From assembly GCF_003569915.1 (NCBI RefSeq), contig NZ_KZ984442.1, positions 178,851-242,850 of the forward strand: a DNA stretch of 64,000 bases. The letters are read 5' to 3'. The stretch comes from Comamonas testosteroni (GTDB taxonomy: Bacteria; Pseudomonadota; Gammaproteobacteria; Burkholderiales; Burkholderiaceae_C). The first letter of the stretch is position 1. Every line of letters starts with the position of its first letter. The notes below the pieces were generated by a model. That model ran no database searches and was not told the DNA's origin. It saw only the letters and a program-made list of their open reading frames with translations. Below, in pieces: positions 1 to 9,929 of this stretch. A program made the translations under genes and the position numbers.

Positions 1-55
1 GGCCGCATAGTCTCCCCGGCTGTTGCGCACCCATGGCGCGCCAGTCGCTCTTTTT

Positions 56-826
56 TTAGTAGCAATCATCCAGTCGGATGCGCTCTTGCACGCTATGCAT
101 CAACAACTGCGCCAGTTTCTGCACCGGCGCTTGCTGGCCTTTGCTGCACAGATACAAATGCATGGAAGGCAGCGCAGGCAAGGCAGCTGCCTCTGCGCCT
201 TCCAGCGCCAGCACATGAGCTGGCAAGCCCAGCCCCGCCGACACCGCAGCCCAAAGCGCCGCCAAACTGGGGCTTGAAAAAGCAGGCCGCCAACTAACCC
301 CGGCACGGCCCAGAATCTGCGGCAACAGCGCGCTCAAAGGGCAAGGTTTGCTCAGCAGAACTAGCGGCAATGCGGGGTTGGTGTCTTCTGCTGCCTCTGG
401 CCACCACGGCAGGCTGTCACGCATCAGGGGCAGACCCGCTGGCGCAATCCAGCGCAGCGGCAAATGCGCCAACTCGACGCACGGCTCCAATGGGGTGATA
501 TGGCCGACATCCCCCAGCAAGGTCAAATCCAGCAACCCGGCTTCGTAGGCCTGCACCAGCTCGGCGCTTTTGCCCGACTGCACCTGCACCGGCAGGCGCG
601 GGTGGGCGCGTGCAAAGCGGCCCAGCACCGTGGGCAGCACGGATTCGCCCAGATCCTCCGGCAAGCCCAGCCGCACCAGGCCTTCAAGCTGGCTGGCGCG
701 CACAGCCGCCACCGCCTCGTCGTTCAGCTCCAGCAGCAGGCGGGCATAGGTCAGCATGGTCTGCCCTGCTGGCGGCTGTCTGCGCCCTCGGTCTGCTGCT
801 GTGCGCGCTATGGATTTATGACCCAC
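56..826 (-). pseudogene. LysR-type regulator lacking its DNA-binding domain (remnant)
   Basis: The translated product reads as the linker and substrate-binding half of a LysR regulator: LTYARLLLELNDEAV, then GLVRLGLPEDLGESVLP, through to a normal-looking C-terminus. The N-terminal winged helix-turn-helix of about 60 residues is absent. The first roughly 17 residues (MGHKSIARTAADRGRRQ) match nothing in the family, although the RTA...PAGQTM stretch resembles the end of a LysR HTH. I infer a deletion that removed the HTH. The neighbouring MFS gene on the opposite strand is also broken, so a former divergent lysR/transporter pair seems to be decaying. A functional short protein cannot be excluded, but it could not bind DNA in the usual way. 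Confidence 0.7.
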
Positions 827-879
827 AGTCCATACACATCAAGGGCTTGAGCGGTAAAACAGCCTCAAAAAAATCATTC

Positions 880-1353
880 CGCCTTGCGCAGCCGCGTCGT
901 CTGGCAACTGTGCCTGGGCATTGGCCTGCTGTGCGTGCCGCAGTTTGCCGTGCTGCAGTTCGGCAGCGTGTTTCAGCATGATTGGGATTGCTGGGCACGG
1001 CTGCAATTGCCGCCACCATGGCTACGCTGCAAGTCAGCGCCATGGTGCTGCGCATCTGGAGCGGGCACTGGACAGATAAACGAAGCAATCGCCACGGCTA
1101 TCTGGGCGCCTGTGTGCTGATCAGCAGCTTGCTGTTTGCTCTGCTGGCTGCGGCCGGCGCAGGCCATGCTGCGGGCTGGGCGCTGGGACCGTGCAATACC
1201 CTGGTGTTTGCCGCCAACTTTCTGACACCACAAGCGGTGGCGAGCCTATTGCTGCTCCAGTCCTGGGCAGCGGTCTGGCTGGCAGCCAGTGGTCTGTGTC
1301 TGCTTACCTGGCCAATGCTGGCACGCAGACCGGCACTTCCATCAACTCCATGA
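880..1353 (+). pseudogene. MFS transporter remnant, frameshifted and internally deleted
   Basis: Two reading frames carry pieces of one major facilitator protein. The first (from about 884) gives WQLCLGIGLLCVPQFAVLQF, an N-terminal membrane helix. The second (from about 1000) gives ATMATLQVSAMVLRIWSGHW followed by TDKRSNRHG, the usual loop 2-3 signature, and then more helices up to a stop at 1353. A full MFS protein needs about 400 residues and only about 150 remain. At least one frameshift and one or more deletions are therefore needed to explain it. It is divergent from the truncated lysR at 56-826, the usual arrangement of a regulated efflux pair, which supports common decay. Confidence 0.65.
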
Positions 1354-1548
1354 GGAAAGCAACTGCTCTGCGTGTCCTTTTTTGCCCTCTTTTCGGCCCT
1401 CTACCACCGCGTTTGTCCACCCGCTTTGCCGTTATCGGAAAAGCGCACGAAACCGTTCCCGAATCTCTGGTGGGTTGAGCAGGATCAATCATTTCTCAGC
1501 GCATTTGGATACTCTGAAGTTAATAAAACAATCAAACAAGGGATCACG

Positions 1549-2127
1549 ATGAAGAACGCACTTGACTTCAATACTTCCAAGGAAAAGCTCTGGATCAGCT
1601 CTTTTGCAGGCTTTTACAACGAATTTGCCCAACCCATCGGCTGGCTGTTGCTGAGGCTGCTTCTGGGTGGCTGGCTGCTGATCGAAGGCTGGCCCAAGCT
1701 CATGAATCCCATGGGCCAGGTCGCTTTCGTCGAGATGATTGGCTTCCATCCGGGCTGGTTTTTCTCTCCCTTGCTTGCCGTCATGCAGGTCGTGGGAGGC
1801 ATCTGCCTGGTGCTGGGCTTGCTTACCCGCCCAATGGCGCTGGCCAATGCAGTGATGTTGATGGTCACCGTGTGGTTCCACTTTCACTTCCCATACGACG
1901 CCACCCATCTGCTGACCAGCGCGGGCATTGAAGCCGTGAAGTCCCATGCGGAATACATCACGCCCAATGGCGCCAAGCGCCTGTTCGATGGCGGCGCTGC
2001 CACGCTGGAGTTGCTGCAGCACAAGGCAATTCAGCTCTCCAGCATCTGGGCCGCTGGCTGCCTGTTCTTTGCCGCTTTTGGCGGAGGCCTCTTGTCCGTG
2101 GACCGCCTGCTGCGCAAGGAATTCTGA
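1549..2127 (+). CDS. DoxX family membrane protein
   Basis: This is a 192-residue protein with four hydrophobic segments. The first carries the family-typical pattern LLLRLLLGGWLLIEGWPKL (about residues 31-50), and the segment near residue 80 (VMQVVGGICLVLGLLTRPMA) matches the second DoxX helix pair. It is longer than minimal DoxX proteins (about 130 residues) because of an inserted soluble stretch after WFHFHFPYDATH. The start at 1549 is preferred over an upstream in-frame start because it follows an AAGGGATC ribosome-binding sequence and the upstream extension is not DoxX-like. DoxX proteins are small inner-membrane proteins with poorly defined redox or quinone-linked roles. The gene stands alone and ends at a strong hairpin. 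Confidence 0.75.
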   Translation: MKNALDFNTSKEKLWISSFAGFYNEFAQPIGWLLLRLLLGGWLLIEGWPKLMNPMGQVAFVEMIGFHPGWFFSPLLAVMQVVGGICLVLGLLTRPMALANAVMLMVTVWFHFHFPYDATHLLTSAGIEAVKSHAEYITPNGAKRLFDGGAATLELLQHKAIQLSSIWAAGCLFFAAFGGGLLSVDRLLRKEF

Positions 2128-2201
2128 GTCTTTACCCACTGGGCCTGTCCTGTCACTGCACCCGCGCATAGAGTGGCAGGTCCAGCCATAAAAAATTCAA
2201 C

Positions 2202-2250
2202 AAATATAGCTTCAAGCCTATATAAAACATAGACTTGAAGCTATATTTTT
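2202..2250. terminator. Long-stem hairpin between convergent genes
   Basis: A perfect 15-bp inverted repeat (AAATATAGCTTCAAG at 2202 and its complement at 2234-2248) with a 17-base loop is followed by T-rich sequence on the plus strand. It lies between doxX (+) and the lysR gene at 2301 (-), so it can terminate both. The AT-rich TATAGCTTCAAG arms resemble dispersed Comamonadaceae intergenic palindromes. Confidence 0.6.
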
Positions 2251-2300
2251 GGAAGCAACTTTATTGAAAAAAACCCGCCAGTTCAGGGGCTGCAGCTCTT

Positions 2301-3200
2301 TCAGATCAGCGTACAGCTTTTGGCGATGGCCAGAAACGCCCGCACTGCGGGTGAGTTTTCGCGCTCGCGGTACGCCAGCGCCATGTGCACTTTTTCCTGG
2401 AAGTCGCGCAGCGGCCTGAAGATCACGCCCGGCTGATGGATTCGCTGGTTGGACTCTGGCAGCACCACCAGCCCATAGCCCGCCGCCGCCAGGCTGGTGG
2501 CCGTCACAAAGTCATTGACGCGATAGGCCTCTCGCGCGGAAAAGCCCGCCGCATCGGCCAGCCGGGCCAGCACTTCGGCAAAGCCTTCGCTTTCATTGAT
2601 GAACTGCGGCGCAATAAAGGTCTGGCCGCGCAGATCGGCCACGCTCACCGTGTCGTGGCGCGCCAGCGGGTGGCTCTCGGCCATGGCGACCATAAAGGGC
2701 TCGCTGTGAACGATGACGGCCTTCACCCCCTCGGGGTAGCGGCGGCGCGGGCGCAGCAGGCCGACATCGACCTCCCCCTGCTGCAGCGCCTGCAGCTGGC
2801 GCGGGGTCTCCATGGCAAACACCTGCATATGCACCTGCTCATGCCCGGGGCGGAACTGCGTGAGCATGCGCGCCAGCACGCCCGACGTGATGGACGAGGA
2901 GATATAGCCCAGCCGTACATGGCCGCTCATGCCCTGCGCGGCCAGCAAACCGATCTGCTGCGCGCGCTCCATATGGCGTAGCACCGCCAGCGCTTCTTCG
3001 TACAGCAACTCGCCCGCATCGGTCAGCGTGATGGGCTTGCGCTTGTTGCGCTGCAATAACCGCACCCCCAATTGCCGCTCCAGTTGCTGAATCTGCACGC
3101 TGACGGCGGACTGGGCAATGCCGAGCCGGTCTGCTGCGCGGGAAAAGTGCAGCTCTTGGGCCACGGCCACAAAGTGCTCCAGTTGTCGGTAGCTGAGCAT
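2301..3200 (-). CDS. LysR-type transcriptional regulator, probable regulator of the glutarate operon
   Basis: This is a roughly 299-residue LysR protein. Its N-terminal winged helix-turn-helix (MLSYRQLEHFVAVAQELHFS, then RAADRLGIAQSAVSVQIQQL) is textbook, and a type 2 periplasmic-binding-like effector domain follows (about residues 90-290). Two in-frame ATGs lie 6 bases apart (3206 and 3200). The second has an AAGG element at better spacing and gives the canonical N-terminus. It is divergent from glaH across 120 bp, the typical position of a LysR activator next to its target. In Escherichia coli and Pseudomonas this pathway is controlled by the GntR protein CsiR/GlaR, so a LysR regulator here would be a different control solution. 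The effector (glutarate or 2-hydroxyglutarate) is inference. Confidence 0.85.
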   Translation of the reverse strand: MLSYRQLEHFVAVAQELHFSRAADRLGIAQSAVSVQIQQLERQLGVRLLQRNKRKPITLTDAGELLYEEALAVLRHMERAQQIGLLAAQGMSGHVRLGYISSSITSGVLARMLTQFRPGHEQVHMQVFAMETPRQLQALQQGEVDVGLLRPRRRYPEGVKAVIVHSEPFMVAMAESHPLARHDTVSVADLRGQTFIAPQFINESEGFAEVLARLADAAGFSAREAYRVNDFVTATSLAAAGYGLVVLPESNQRIHQPGVIFRPLRDFQEKVHMALAYRERENSPAVRAFLAIAKSCTLI

Positions 3201-3323
3201 GAGCATGCCTTTTTTAATCTGAATTAATTATCAAAAAATCAATTTCTCCCCATAGATCGTATCAAACAACCGCGGTTCAATCGCAGCATTCCCGATTCAG
3301 AAAAAACAGCCCGAGACCGCACC
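3201..3323. promoter_or_regulatory. Divergent lysR-glaH intergenic promoter region
   Basis: This AT-rich spacer of about 120 bp contains AATTAATTATC and a run of A/T around 3215-3245, in a locally GC-rich genome. It must carry both divergent promoters and presumably the LysR site (T-N11-A type). I could not single out one convincing LysR box. Confidence 0.4.
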
Positions 3324-4247
3324 ATGAACGCGACCACACCCGCCCAACTCCTGCAGCAAGCCAGCTTTGAGATCACCGCTCACCCCGAACACCCCCGTTT
3401 GCTAAAGCTGCGCCTGAACCCCGATGCGCTGGCCGCCTTTCTGGCTGATGTGCAGAGCATCGACGTGCAGAACCTGGAGTACGTGCCCTTCATGCGCTTT
3501 CATCTGGCCCGCCGCCTGATGGCACATCTGGGCGAGGACTTTGGTCAGACGCTGGTGCGCATCATCAAAGACCGCAAGCACGGCGGCTTTGTGCTGGGCC
3601 TGGAAGGCGTGAGCCAGGACAGTGATGACTTCGTGAAGTTCGGCACCGCCATCGGCCATATCCTGGGCCCGGCCAACCACGACTCCATGTCCAACAAGTA
3701 CTACGCGCGCTTTCTGGTCAAGCACACGGATGCCAGCGACTCCTATCTGCGCCAGGCCTATCGCCTCTTCACCATGCACACCGACGGCACCTTTGTGACC
3801 GAAGCCACGGACTGGTTGCTGATGATGAAGTTCAGCGAAGAAAACGCCATGGGCGGCGAATCGCGCTTTTTGCATCTGGACGACTGGAGCGAACTCAACG
3901 GCTTTGTACAGGACCCGCTGGGTGCCAAGCCCTTGCTGTACAAGGCGCCCGGCTCCAAGAATGTGAACGAGCGCGTGGAACGCCCCGTGTTCTTCCACGG
4001 CGAGTTTGGCCTGTCGATTTCGTTCATCGACCAGTTTGTGCAACCGGCCAACGGCGCGGAAGCGGCTTATCTGCAAGCGCTGTCGGAGTCCATGGAAGCC
4101 TCGCCCGGCACCCGCACGGTGAGCCTGCCTGCCGGTGATCTGGTCGTGCTCAACAACTACTTCTACGTGCATGGCCGCGCGCCGTTTGAGCGCAACGAGC
4201 AGCTGCACCGCGAGCTGATGCGCCAGCGCGGCACGTTCGCGCAGTAA
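3324..4247 (+). CDS. glaH: Glutarate 2-hydroxylase (Fe(II)/2-oxoglutarate dioxygenase, CsiD/GlaH family)
   Basis: The 307-residue product has the length and motifs of CsiD/GlaH, which hydroxylates glutarate to L-2-hydroxyglutarate using O2 and 2-oxoglutarate. The iron facial triad is visible: His152-x-Asp154 in MHTDGTF, and His283 in NYFYVHGRAPF. Arg285 and Arg290 near it are candidates for 2-oxoglutarate carboxylate binding. Other family blocks are GHILGPANHDSMSNKYYARF and PVFFHGEFGLSISFIDQFVQ. It is the first gene of a two-gene operon with a 2-hydroxyacid oxidase 26 bp downstream and is divergent from a LysR regulator. Elsewhere GlaH pairs with the FAD enzyme LhgO; here the partner is of another family. 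I am confident of the family. The glutarate substrate is inferred from characterised members. Confidence 0.88.
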   Translation: MNATTPAQLLQQASFEITAHPEHPRLLKLRLNPDALAAFLADVQSIDVQNLEYVPFMRFHLARRLMAHLGEDFGQTLVRIIKDRKHGGFVLGLEGVSQDSDDFVKFGTAIGHILGPANHDSMSNKYYARFLVKHTDASDSYLRQAYRLFTMHTDGTFVTEATDWLLMMKFSEENAMGGESRFLHLDDWSELNGFVQDPLGAKPLLYKAPGSKNVNERVERPVFFHGEFGLSISFIDQFVQPANGAEAAYLQALSESMEASPGTRTVSLPAGDLVVLNNYFYVHGRAPFERNEQLHRELMRQRGTFAQ

Positions 4248-4273
4248 TTTGGGCTTCACCGGAATCGTTCATC

Positions 4274-5509
4274 ATGGCTTCGTCACAAGCACTTTCCGCC
4301 GCAGCAGCCCCGGCATCTCAAGCGGCCTATGGCCAGCGCGCAGGTCTGCCCCGTCATCTGCAGAAGATTTTGTCGTTGCACGACTTTGAGCTGGCCGCCC
4401 AAAAGCATCTGCCCCGCCCACTGTTTGGCTATATCTCTGGCGCGGCGGAAGATTGCGTCTCGCTGCAAGGCAACCGCGCAAGCTTCAGCCAATATGGTTT
4501 CAGCACCAAGGTGATGGTGGACGTCTCTAGGCGCAGCCAGAAGACCGAGCTGTTTGGCCAGACCTGGGACTCGCCATTTGGCGTGGCCCCCGTGGGTATC
4601 AGCGCCATCTCTGCCTATCGCGGTGATCTGGTGCTGGCACGCACGGCAGCCAGCGAAGGCATTCCCGCCATCATGAGCGGCACCTCGCTGATTCCCATGG
4701 AAGAAGTTGCCAAGGCTGCACCCGGCACCTGGTTCCAGGCTTATCTGCCGGGCGACACCAGCCGCATTGACGGCCTGATCGATCGCATTGACGCAGCGGG
4801 CTTTGGCACGCTGGTCATCACCGTGGATATTCCCGTCTGGGCCAACCGCGAGAACAATGTGCGCACGGGTTTTTCGATGCCGCTGCGCCCCTCGCTGCGC
4901 CTGGCCATGGACGGACTGATGCGCCCGCGCTGGATGACGGGCACGCTGCTGCGCACCCTCATCCAGCATGGCATGCCGCATTTTGAAAACTCGTTTGCCA
5001 CGCGTGGCGCGCCGCTCCTGTCGGGCACCGCCATCCGCGACACCACGGGCCGCGACCATCTGAACTGGCAGCACATCGAGCGCATTCGCCAGCGCTGGAA
5101 CGGCAATCTGGTCATCAAAGGCATCCTGAACGAAGCCGACGCGGTGATGGCCACCGATATTGGTGCGCAAGGCATCATCGTCTCCAACCATGGTGGGCGT
5201 CAGCTCGATGGCGCAGTCGCTCCACTCGATATGCTGCCGCGCGTGGTTGACCGCGTGGGTCACCGCACAGCCGTGATGATGGACAGCGGCATACGCCGTG
5301 GCAGCGATGTGCTCAAGGCCGTAGCGCTGGGCGCCCGCATGGTGTTTCTGGGTCGCCCATTCATGTACGCCGCCGCCGTGGGCGGCGAGCAAGGTGTGAG
5401 CCACGCCATCACGCTGCTGCGCGACGAGGTGGATCGCAATATGGCCATGCTGGGCGCAAACTCCATCGCAGAAGTTACGGCGGATTGCCTGATGGCGACA
5501 CGTGACTGA
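4274..5509 (+). CDS. FMN-dependent alpha-hydroxyacid oxidase/dehydrogenase
   Basis: This 411-residue protein belongs to the glycolate oxidase/L-lactate dehydrogenase/mandelate dehydrogenase family (TIM barrel with FMN). Key residues are present: Tyr53 in FGYISGAAED, Lys282 in LVIKGI, the catalytic His306 and substrate-binding Arg309 in IIVSNHGGRQLDG, and the FMN phosphate loop MMDSGIRRGSDVLKAVALGA. An N-terminal extension of about 25 residues, rich in Ala and Ser, precedes the barrel. It lies 26 bp after glaH and is surely co-transcribed. The context suggests it oxidises L-2-hydroxyglutarate made by GlaH to 2-oxoglutarate, the step done by LhgO in other bacteria. Lactate or another 2-hydroxyacid as substrate cannot be excluded. 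No neighbouring electron-transfer gene is present, so the acceptor may be O2 or quinone. Confidence 0.85.
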   Translation: MASSQALSAAAAPASQAAYGQRAGLPRHLQKILSLHDFELAAQKHLPRPLFGYISGAAEDCVSLQGNRASFSQYGFSTKVMVDVSRRSQKTELFGQTWDSPFGVAPVGISAISAYRGDLVLARTAASEGIPAIMSGTSLIPMEEVAKAAPGTWFQAYLPGDTSRIDGLIDRIDAAGFGTLVITVDIPVWANRENNVRTGFSMPLRPSLRLAMDGLMRPRWMTGTLLRTLIQHGMPHFENSFATRGAPLLSGTAIRDTTGRDHLNWQHIERIRQRWNGNLVIKGILNEADAVMATDIGAQGIIVSNHGGRQLDGAVAPLDMLPRVVDRVGHRTAVMMDSGIRRGSDVLKAVALGARMVFLGRPFMYAAAVGGEQGVSHAITLLRDEVDRNMAMLGANSIAEVTADCLMATRD

Positions 5510-5560
5510 ATAGACCTGCCTCTAAGATAGGACGCTTCCATAACAACAAAGGAGAGCGTC

Positions 5561-6073
5561 ATGCCCATGTTTGTAGATCACTCGCCTCCCGGCGAATGCA
5601 TTTTCTGCAAGCTCGTCAAGGGGGAGATTCCATCAGCCAAGGTCTATGAGGACGACCTGACCATTGCCTTCATGGACATCGGCCAGGCCACCGAAGGCCA
5701 TGTGCTGGTGGCCAGCAAACGCCATGCGGTCAATCTGCTGGAGCTGACTCAGGAAGAAGCCGGTGCCGTGATGCAGACCGCGCAGCGCGTGGCTGAGGCG
5801 GTCAAGCAGGCCTTTGATCCCGACGGTATCAATATCTTCCAGGCCAATGGCGCGCCTGCTGGGCAGACGGTGTTTCACTTTCACCTGCATGTGCTGCCGC
5901 GTTATGAAGGTGACGGGCTTTCAGTGGCCTGGAAACGCGTCGAGCCAGGCCCTGTAGTGCTGCAGGAGCTGGCTCAACGTTTACGCAAAGAGCTTGGCGC
6001 TACTGAAAAAGTAGAGCCTCCAGCTCATCAGCACGGGAAGCCGTCATATCCAGAATGCAGCGGCTTCCTGTGA
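5561..6073 (+). CDS. HIT family nucleotide hydrolase/transferase
   Basis: This is a histidine triad protein of about 170 residues. CIFCKLVKGEIPSAKVYEDD opens the domain (Cys pair typical of the Hint branch), and HFHLHVLPR carries the His-x-His-x-His catalytic triad near residue 107. Such proteins hydrolyse nucleoside phosphoramidates or dinucleotides. A strong AAAGGAGAGCGTC leader sets the start at 5561. The C-terminal roughly 25 residues (after LRKELGATEKVE) extend past the usual domain end and are encoded antisense to the 3' end of the convergent gene at 6000-6413, so the two stop codons are passed by about 74 bp. That tail looks like read-through into the neighbour rather than conserved protein. 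Confidence 0.88.
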   Translation: MPMFVDHSPPGECIFCKLVKGEIPSAKVYEDDLTIAFMDIGQATEGHVLVASKRHAVNLLELTQEEAGAVMQTAQRVAEAVKQAFDPDGINIFQANGAPAGQTVFHFHLHVLPRYEGDGLSVAWKRVEPGPVVLQELAQRLRKELGATEKVEPPAHQHGKPSYPECSGFL

Positions 6074-6413
6074 TCCTCGTGATGGTGCCGCCCTCTGGGT
6101 CCAGGTAGAAAGCGCAGTTTGCGTCACGAAACTGAAGCCACTGGCGCTGCAAGGCGCGGAGCTTTTTCTGACGTTCAGGCTTGAGCGTTGGCATCAAGGC
6201 CTGATAAGCCTTGTTCAGGCGCTTGTCCTGAATTTCGACTTCATCGCCTATGCAGCCCACGGTGGCTGTCGTGCTCTGTGCCTGCGTCATGCAGGACTCG
6301 TACTGGCGTGAATATTCACCAGCGGCTCTTGCGTCCAACGAGCTCAAAGCAAGGCACGGAGCCAAACACAAAGCAGCAAGTTTCAAAGCCAAAGACATGC
6401 TTTTTGTGCTCAT
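6000..6413 (-). CDS. LprI/DUF1311-type secreted protein
   Basis: The 137-residue product has a cleavable signal peptide (MSTKSMSLALKLAALCLAPC, with an ALSSLDARA-AG cleavage-like site) and a mature domain with four cysteines. The mature pattern is YESCM, ATVGCIGDE, WLQFRDANCAF, SRCILD. The motif LNKAYQALM...LRALQRQWLQFRDANC is diagnostic of the DUF1311/lysozyme inhibitor LprI family. The start at 6413 is set by AAAGGAGCGGTTTT directly upstream; a longer in-frame start would add seven unrelated residues. Acting in the periplasm against lysozyme is known for some members only. It follows the adenine deaminase gene by 39 bp on the same strand and overlaps the convergent HIT gene tail to tail. Confidence 0.8.
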   Translation of the reverse strand: MSTKSMSLALKLAALCLAPCLALSSLDARAAGEYSRQYESCMTQAQSTTATVGCIGDEVEIQDKRLNKAYQALMPTLKPERQKKLRALQRQWLQFRDANCAFYLDPEGGTITRITGSRCILDMTASRADELEALLFQ

Positions 6414-6452
6414 AAAACCGCTCCTTTGGGTCAAGCCATCAATGCCCAGAGA

Positions 6453-8479
<2,027 letters not shown>

Positions 8480-8501
8480 GGGGAAATATTTTTTCTTCAA
8501 T

Positions 8502-8527
8502 AAAAAAGGCCGCCCTGTGGCGGCCTT
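8502..8527 (-). terminator. Intrinsic terminator after the first BMP lipoprotein gene
   Basis: Read on the minus strand, a 9-bp stem (AAGGCCGCC / GGCGGCCTT, loop ACAG) is followed by TTTTTTA. It lies between the lipoprotein gene ending at 8546 and the Rieske gene starting at 8479, so it should reduce or attenuate read-through into the Rieske-deaminase pair. Confidence 0.8.
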
Positions 8528-8545
8528 CACAGGTGCAGGGAGCCG

Positions 8546-9703
8546 TTACTTAGACTCAGCACCGGGAACCTTGCCTTCCACGCCCTTGACGTAGAAGTTG
8601 ATGCCCTTCAGGAAGGCATCGTCCGCAGCCTTGTCGGCAGCGATCAGTTCCTTGCCGTCCTGGCCAGTGACAGGACCCTTCCAGATGGTGAATGTACCTT
8701 CCTTCAGGCCCTTTTTCACTTCCTCAACTTTTGCCTTGATCTCAGCGGGAATGTCATCCGCCAGAGAAACGATGTCGATCACGCCTTCCTTGACGCCCCA
8801 CCAGGTCTGACGGCTGCTCCACTTGCCTTCCAGGGCGTTGCGGGTGGAGTCGATGTAGTAAGGGGTCCAGTTGATGATGGACGAGCCCAGGTGAGCCTTG
8901 GGACCGTAGGCGGTCATGTCCGAGTCCCAGCCGAAGGCGCGCTTGCCCTTTTCTTCAGCCGTCTTCAGCACGGCGGGAGAGTCGGTGTTCTGGAACAGGA
9001 TGTCAGCTCCGCCGTTGATCAGGCTGGTAGCCGCTTCGGTTTCCTTGGGAGGGCTGAACCATTCATTGACCCAAACCACCTTGGTCGTGATCTTGGGGTT
9101 CACGGACTGAGCACCCAGCGTAAAGCTGTTGATATTGCGAATCACCTCGGGAATGGGCACAGAACCCACCACGCCCAGCGTGTTGGACTTGGTCATGCCG
9201 CCGGCGATGATACCGGCCAGGTAGGCGCCTTCGTAGGTACGGCTGTCGTAGGTGCTGACGTTGGCAGCGGTCTTGTAGCCCGTGGCGTGTTCCCACTTCA
9301 CATCGGGAAAGTCAGGGGCCAGCTTCTGGATCACGTCCATATAGCCAAAGGTGGTGCCGAAGACCAGTTTGTTGCCTTGCGAAGCCATGTCGCGCAGCAC
9401 GCGCTCGGCGTCAGCGCCTTCGGGCACGCTTTCCACGTAGCTGGTTTTGATCTTGTCGCCAAATTCCTTTTCCAGAGCCTTGCGAGCCTGGTCATGGGCA
9501 AAAGACCAGCCGCCGTCGCCCACGGGACCGACATAGGCGAACGCGACCTTCAAAGGCTCGGCGGCTGCGGGAGCTGGTGCGGCGGCAGGAGCGGCAGCGG
9601 GTGCAGGCGCTTCGTCCTTCTTGCCACAGCCCACGAGGGCAGCAGCGGCCACAGCCGACAGCGCAGCCACTTTCATCAGCGAACGCTTGTTCAAATCAGT
9701 CAT
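8546..9703 (-). CDS. BMP family substrate-binding lipoprotein, purine nucleoside/nucleobase ABC importer (paralogue 1)
   Basis: This 385-residue protein has a lipoprotein signal (SAVAAAALVGC-GKK) followed by an Ala/Pro-rich linker and a Bmp/PnrA-like two-lobe binding domain. Landmarks are FAYVGPVGDGGWSFAHDQAR, ADAERVLRDMASQGNKLVFG and SYESVPEG-type blocks. The start at 9703 follows AAGGAAAAAAAG; the 50 residues further upstream in frame are not lipoprotein-like. It is clearly homologous along its whole length to the lipoprotein gene immediately upstream (9930-11078), indicating tandem duplication. BMP proteins with this linker deliver nucleosides or purine bases to NupA/B/C-type ABC importers, whose ATPase and permeases lie just upstream on the same strand. 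Divergence between the copies suggests distinct ligand preferences. Confidence 0.87.
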   Translation of the reverse strand: MTDLNKRSLMKVAALSAVAAAALVGCGKKDEAPAPAAAPAAAPAPAAAEPLKVAFAYVGPVGDGGWSFAHDQARKALEKEFGDKIKTSYVESVPEGADAERVLRDMASQGNKLVFGTTFGYMDVIQKLAPDFPDVKWEHATGYKTAANVSTYDSRTYEGAYLAGIIAGGMTKSNTLGVVGSVPIPEVIRNINSFTLGAQSVNPKITTKVVWVNEWFSPPKETEAATSLINGGADILFQNTDSPAVLKTAEEKGKRAFGWDSDMTAYGPKAHLGSSIINWTPYYIDSTRNALEGKWSSRQTWWGVKEGVIDIVSLADDIPAEIKAKVEEVKKGLKEGTFTIWKGPVTGQDGKELIAADKAADDAFLKGINFYVKGVEGKVPGAESK

Positions 9704-9880
9704 CTTTTTTTCCTTGGTGAAAGATCGGTAGGTGAATTGGTCAATGGTTTGTGGCGTGGCCCTGCGGATCTTTTCGCCTCCCTCGCCTTCCTGCAATATA
9801 TGCATAAACCGGGCCAGAATGCGAAGCGGTATCGGTAAAACGACATCCTTCGTCAACCCAGGGCCTATGCATCGATTAGC

Positions 9881-9901
9881 AAAAAGGCCCCGAAGGGCCT
9901 T
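9881..9901 (-). terminator. Intrinsic terminator after the second BMP lipoprotein gene
   Basis: On the minus strand a 7-bp stem AAGGCCC / GGGCCTT with a TTCG tetraloop is followed by TTTTTGC. It lies 29 bases downstream of the lipoprotein gene that ends at 9930 and would separate the importer operon from the next lipoprotein gene. Confidence 0.8.
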
Positions 9902-9929
9902 GAGACGCCATAAAGGCGTGTAGCAGTGA

